Below are positions 59,547 through 64,000 of a stretch of DNA of 64,000 nt, in pieces (position 1 is the first letter of the stretch; every line of letters begins with the position of its first letter). Made by a program: the position numbers and the translations under genes. Source of the stretch: Acanthaster planci (taxonomy: Eukaryota; Echinodermata; Asteroidea; Valvatida; Acanthasteridae); the NCBI RefSeq assembly GCF_001949145.1, contig NW_019091519.1, positions 485,196 to 549,195 of the forward strand. Direction: 5' to 3'. The notes under the pieces are model-generated. The model worked only from the letters and a program-made list of their open reading frames with translations, was not told the origin of the DNA and ran no database searches.

Positions 59547-60709
59547 TTTTACTGGCACGCAACCCTCAATAGACTAGGAACCATGAAGGTGCATGCCGAT
59601 ATCTTGTGTTGTAACACTGAGGCATTTGAATCCCTTCAAAGTCCGTGTCCTCACACGAGTCCACCATAATCTTGCCACAGTTTTGCGGTGGAAAGTCCTG
59701 TCGTTAGACAAGCGCACATTCAAGATCGATTGCTGGCTAATGAGTTATGTTCTTTTACAGCGGGAGGATGATTTTTCCGCAGTCAAAACCAGTTTAGTTT
59801 GGAATTTGAACATACTATATACTTGTAGACAAGGAAAACATTTAAGTGGTATTAGTGAGCACCGGAATTGTCGGAACTGTAGGCTCTGATACAATGATGT
59901 AATTGCTACGAGAGCGACTGGAAAATCACGACTTCTGGAAAAGGTCCCATGTCTGTTCTGAAGACTTTGTTTCAGACAATTTGCAAATATTTTGGGTAAA
60001 GATGGCCCGTCTATTTCTTGGGGGGGAGGGTCCGTGGGTGCGTCAGATCTTGTATTGACTCAGAAGAAAATATCAGTGCTGATCTAGCTACATCGACGTA
60101 TGCACATTCACCAATAAGGCGCTGTTTACAAGTTACAAAAGAAACAAAGTTACAAATATAATGTCTTCAGAGATTTGTTTTTTATTTACAGGCCTTCCAC
60201 AGCAAGAATCAGCCATGTTAATAAATGAAACTCTAAATAATTTTTATGTATACAAATGATAAAACAAATTATATTATTACCTGAGATTAACTTAAAATTT
60301 CAGTACTGTGAGATGGTATACATAAAAATACGTCATCTAATGGAATCTCATCGCTGTGATCACTCTTATACTCCAGCAACGAATACATAGGAATATGCTA
60401 CAAAACCAAAGCATCTTGACATGGAAGGCTCACACCAGAAAAGCCGGTCTGGTGTCAGGCATATGGGATTCCAACTTAACTGTCTGGATTATGGTTCGAT
60501 GGGTTTGGTTTGGTTTGATCTTTTTTATGTTTGACATTTTTATAAGTTACTGACACACAAAGAATTGCATAATTCAAGGTTAAACAAGAACATTTCTTCT
60601 GTTTATTGTAGTTTGTAATATTTTTCAAAGCTTGTTTTCTCCAGTGACATTTGTCGATAATTTTCGGAAAAACAGAACAAGACATAACAGAACTGTTGTA
60701 GTAGAGAGG

Positions 60710-60715
60710 TTTATT
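60710..60715 (-). promoter_or_regulatory. Candidate polyadenylation signal of the ABCC gene
   Basis: AATAAA on the minus strand about 320 bases past the stop codon at 61038. Another weaker option lies near 60600. Motif only. Confidence 0.4.
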
Positions 60716-61037
60716 ATACACCAAAGTAAAAGTTATCTTTCCATTTATCCAGAGAACTCAATAGTTAGGTTTTAGTCCAAGTTTTGCAGAGCATGTCCAA
60801 TCTCTAAACAGTTTTGCTTCCTCTGCAGAGGCTATGAAGACTATGCGGAAGTCCCTATAAGCCAAAGTCAGAAACACAGAGTATAACAGTGCCTTTTGTT
60901 ACTGTTGTGGCATCCAGCTTTGTTAACACACCCTGCTTGTGTCCTAATAGGTTGACCCTCTACATGGCCTCTATGCCACACCCAACAAGATTCTGTGTAG
61001 TTTATACCGAACCTCCATAGTTGGCACCAACACTGAA

Positions 61038-64000
61038 TTACTGGTGAGCACTGCTGACGAGCGATGCAAACAAGCTGTCCTCCCGAGCCAGGAGGTTCTC
61101 AGGCGTGTCGTACTCAGCTACAGTGCCCTCATTGAGTACCAGAATGCAGTCTGAATTCAGAATGGTTGTTACTCGGTGCTGCATATAAAACAAAAAAACC
61201 GAGACTCAGATTTGTGGCCTGCGTCCATCAGGAGGGTACCTTCAAATGCTCAAACCTCTGGGCTGGTTACCATGCAAGGGGGCACATTTTTCCAGGACAA
61301 CATCTGAAAAGGTTCTGCCATACACAAGACGCTCCTGGAAAGTTGACAGGTGATGTTTCGGCATTTGCTCTATTAGGTTCTAGTGCTGCTAAATTCAAAA
61401 CTCCCAATGAGAAAATTATGGGGATAGATTAACATTTCCCACCACTGATGTTGGAAAAACCTCGCTAGGTGAACAAGGTTGTTTTTAAACTCTGTGAAGT
61501 TACTAAACAGTTGAGAGAGATCCAACAAATATTAAGGTAATGGATCTGTTTTTTTCGGGGATTTGGTAAATCATTGTGTTTGAACTAAAACAAGAGAATT
61601 TTTGAGAAAAATGTGACATAAGAAACAATTTGAATAATGTTTGTATTTTGGGTGAGCTGAATTGCAATCTAAGTGCAGGGAGTTCAAGGGGAAATATCAG
61701 AACAAAAAGGTAAGGCATGTTGAGTAAACCTATTCAAATGCATCGTGTTCTGATTGAATGATTATTTCTTGTTTACAGTCCACTGAGCAATGCAACCAAA
61801 TACTGCCACTAAATCTTCAGAAATAATTTTAGAGCAAAACCTTCTGGCAAGATGACTGGTATCCCTAACAAGGAACAGCATGATATTTGACCCTGAAGGA
61901 AAATAGGAAAAGTTCCCAACAGACCCTCAAAGCTTAATGAATATCACAACACTACTTCAAACTGATGCTCTTGTAAAGTTTTGTGGTACTTACAGCTATA
62001 GAAAGTATCGTTTGATCCTTGAACTCCTCAGCCACGACTTTCTGAACAATGTTATCCTGCAAGGATAGGGAGGGGGAATCTTGATTGAAAATAGAGAAAT
62101 TGACCTCAACAGGAAATAATGTCCCTTGGAGAAAAGCTGATGTCGTGTATAGGTTCAAAGTATGAGAGTGCCAGCCTGTCACTGAATAACCTACCGTTTC
62201 CATGTCGATGGATGCTGTCGCCTCATCCATGATGAGGATGCGTGACTTCCGCAGGACACCCGGGCCAGGCAAAACAACTGGCGTTGGCCCACACTGAAGT
62301 TCTCACCCCCTTCTGAGACCTGGGATTCTGGATTCAGAGCCACCAGAAAAGCTTTCTAGATACCAAGGCTTCCCTGACTTTTTTCATTCCAAACAATGAC
62401 CTATACAGATTTTCTTAAAGACTCTGCAAGAGCTGACTTCTCTTATTGACTTTTTGGTCATTCTAAATGGTATCGCAAACATAATGGCCCTCATTTAGTG
62501 AATGTTGGAATTTAATTCTGTTGAAGTGAGGTCATTTACCACTTCCACATGTTTTGGACATCTTTTATGAATAATTAAGTTTCGGTTTCTCAGAAAAATT
62601 CCCATGTGCTTTTCTTTTTGTATGTTAATACTAACAGCACTTTACAACTCTGTTTCCTCAAATACTTTGTCACTGTCATGCCATTAAAGTAACAAATGAA
62701 TACCTCATTCCATTGAGATGGATATAGTCAACTCTTAATATCTATCAAGCATTGCCTCAGACCCAGGTAGGACTCACCTAATCCTTGGCCTATCTCAGAC
62801 ACCGTAGCCTTGAGCTGTGCTATCTCCAGGGCATTCCACAGCTCCTCCTCGCTGCACTGACCCAGTGGGTCCAAATTGAACCTGTATGGTGAACACCAAC
62901 AGCGCTTAGAATCTACTGTGAAATTGCCCAGCTCAGCTTCAAACGTGTCAAACCCAAAATGTAATTTGTAGTGTCAGCCATAGTCATCTTGTGAGAATGG
63001 TAATCACGAAAAGGGTGATTACTAAACCTGAAAAATTATAGTACTTCCTTAGTGGTTTTCTACAAGCGCTAAAAAGCATCACATTGATAACAAACACTTT
63101 TTCAAACTCGGTAGAAATTCTTGCAGGGTCTGGTAGACGGGGAAGGGAAATAACCAATTTTGGGAGGTATAATTTTGAGAAAATTATTGAGAATTCTTAA
63201 AAAAAACACACAAAAAATAAAACAGATTCTACACAGTAACTTGTTTTTCAGGAAATAACTTTCCAAACTGTAAGAAAAGTCTGCAGGAATTCCAAGTCGA
63301 ATGGGTGAAGGCAAAAATAAAGGCACTATAGCGTAACTTTTCAGAGCTTAGTTGGGCCTGTTCAACATGTCCTTCTCCTAACCTCCACCCACCTGATTGT
63401 GCCAGTGAAGAGGATGGGATCCTGAGGAATAATGGACAGTTTCTGTCGGAGATGATCCAGCGGCAAGGATGCAATGTCCACGCTGTCAATCACAATTTTG
63501 CCTTGACAGAAAAAGAAAAACTGAGGAGCAACTCACTTCACCAACACCGTGTCAACAACATTCTCCACAACTGTGGAAAATTACATTGGAAATTAAGTCT
63601 CTGAAACAGGTCAATCACCCATGCTACAACATAAAGCTTTATTATACCATTTGACTTTAAGTTAATTTGCAAAGTAGCAAGCAGGGTCCTTGCTAGTAAA
63701 TTTGAAATGATGGCCAAAGTTTAAGTGCCAATTTCTGCAACAGTGATAAATTCATTTTTTTCAGGTCAACCGCTCGGAAAGTTAGCCAAAGTTTGTCAAT
63801 TTTTGGATGACAACATCAATATATGGCATATCTTCATGTTCTGAGCATGACAAAGAAAAAATGCATTTTGTTCTGTAAAAGCCATCAGGGTTAGGGCTAA
63901 GTAACTTTTCAAAGGGGGGAGTAACCCAACTTACCTTTGAATGTATCTACGATTCTAAACAAGGCCAGAGTGAGAGAAGATTTTCCACTTCCTGTTCTGC
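61038..64000 (-). CDS. Sulfonylurea-receptor-type ABC transporter (ABCC8/ABCC9-like), 3' exons encoding NBD2; partial
   Basis: The last six exons of an ABCC-family gene that starts beyond the window: 64000-63935 (partial), 63501-63393, 62881-62778, 62327-62195, 62056-61994 and 61178-61038. They encode the second nucleotide-binding domain. In order they show Walker A RTGSGKSS, a Q-loop region ([19 protein letters not shown]), [11 protein letters not shown], the signature [18 protein letters not shown], Walker [13 protein letters not shown], and the H-loop HRVTTIL, ending VSSAHQ-stop. The FSxGQ signature, FNLDP and VDTFKG match SUR1/SUR2 rather than MRPs. SURs gate inwardly rectifying Kir6 channels in response to MgADP. 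Exon 62327-62195 is one base short: the signature frame and the Walker B frame do not connect across about 62256-62262. This may be an assembly error, a null allele or gene decay. Confidence 0.9.

Larger units (their letters stand above)
57268..61037. other. Spacer between the GPCR and ABCC genes
   Basis: Tail-to-tail spacer. It holds the doubtful ORF at 57462-57797, a MITE at 57869-58072, a CATGTA simple stretch at 58950-58968 and a dispersed repeat at 59250-59546. Nothing else is recognised. Confidence 0.45.

Overview
The window is animal (metazoan) nuclear DNA. It carries split genes with GT-AG introns, long AT-rich introns and intergenic spacers, and many short inverted-repeat elements. 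Abundant (A)CATGTACATGTA runs and frequent TAGGCCTA words, together with non-vertebrate versions of well-known vertebrate genes, suggest a marine deuterostome invertebrate. An echinoderm is my best guess, but the species cannot be fixed from the sequence. Two assembly gaps are present, 25296-25424 and 38923-39050.

Six protein-coding genes are well supported. In order they are: an ABHD6-type monoacylglycerol lipase (+, 7233-13046, 8 coding exons, 334 aa); an SLC16/monocarboxylate-transporter-family gene (-, 24417-18627, 4 exons, 499 aa); SLC35E3 (+, 31245-36579, 310 aa, or to 43869 with a sixth exon, 332 aa); CDC123, the eIF2 assembly factor (-, 53209-47406, 11 exons, 340 aa); an intronless class A GPCR (+, 56137-57267, 376 aa); and the 3' end of a sulfonylurea-receptor-type ABC transporter, ABCC8/ABCC9-like (-, from the window end at 64000 to 61038). 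For every multi-exon model the splice phases join without conflict, except one ABCC exon that is one base short.

The genes belong to unrelated pathways: endocannabinoid/monoacylglycerol hydrolysis, carboxylate transport, Golgi-type small-molecule transport, translation initiation, signalling and K-ATP channel regulation. I see no operon-like logic. ABHD6 and the SLC16 gene converge, as do SLC35E3 and CDC123. CDC123 and the GPCR diverge.

Most of the remaining DNA is spacer rich in non-autonomous mobile elements. The notable ones are two fold-back elements whose inverted arms are themselves arrays of short tandem repeats: 25543-29478 with about 20-bp units, and 21090-22112 with about 16-bp units. 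Their architecture resembles the TU elements described from sea urchins. There is also a 549-bp TA-flanked element in ABHD6 intron 3, a dispersed MITE family near 1103, 39942 and 47049, several other hairpin elements, and a tRNA-derived SINE-like segment just before the last ABHD6 exon. Other points worth attention are a 135-bp near-identical copy of CDC123 exon 4 in a later intron, the SLC35E3 stop codon embedded in a strong splice donor, and the one-base frameshift in the ABCC nucleotide-binding domain.
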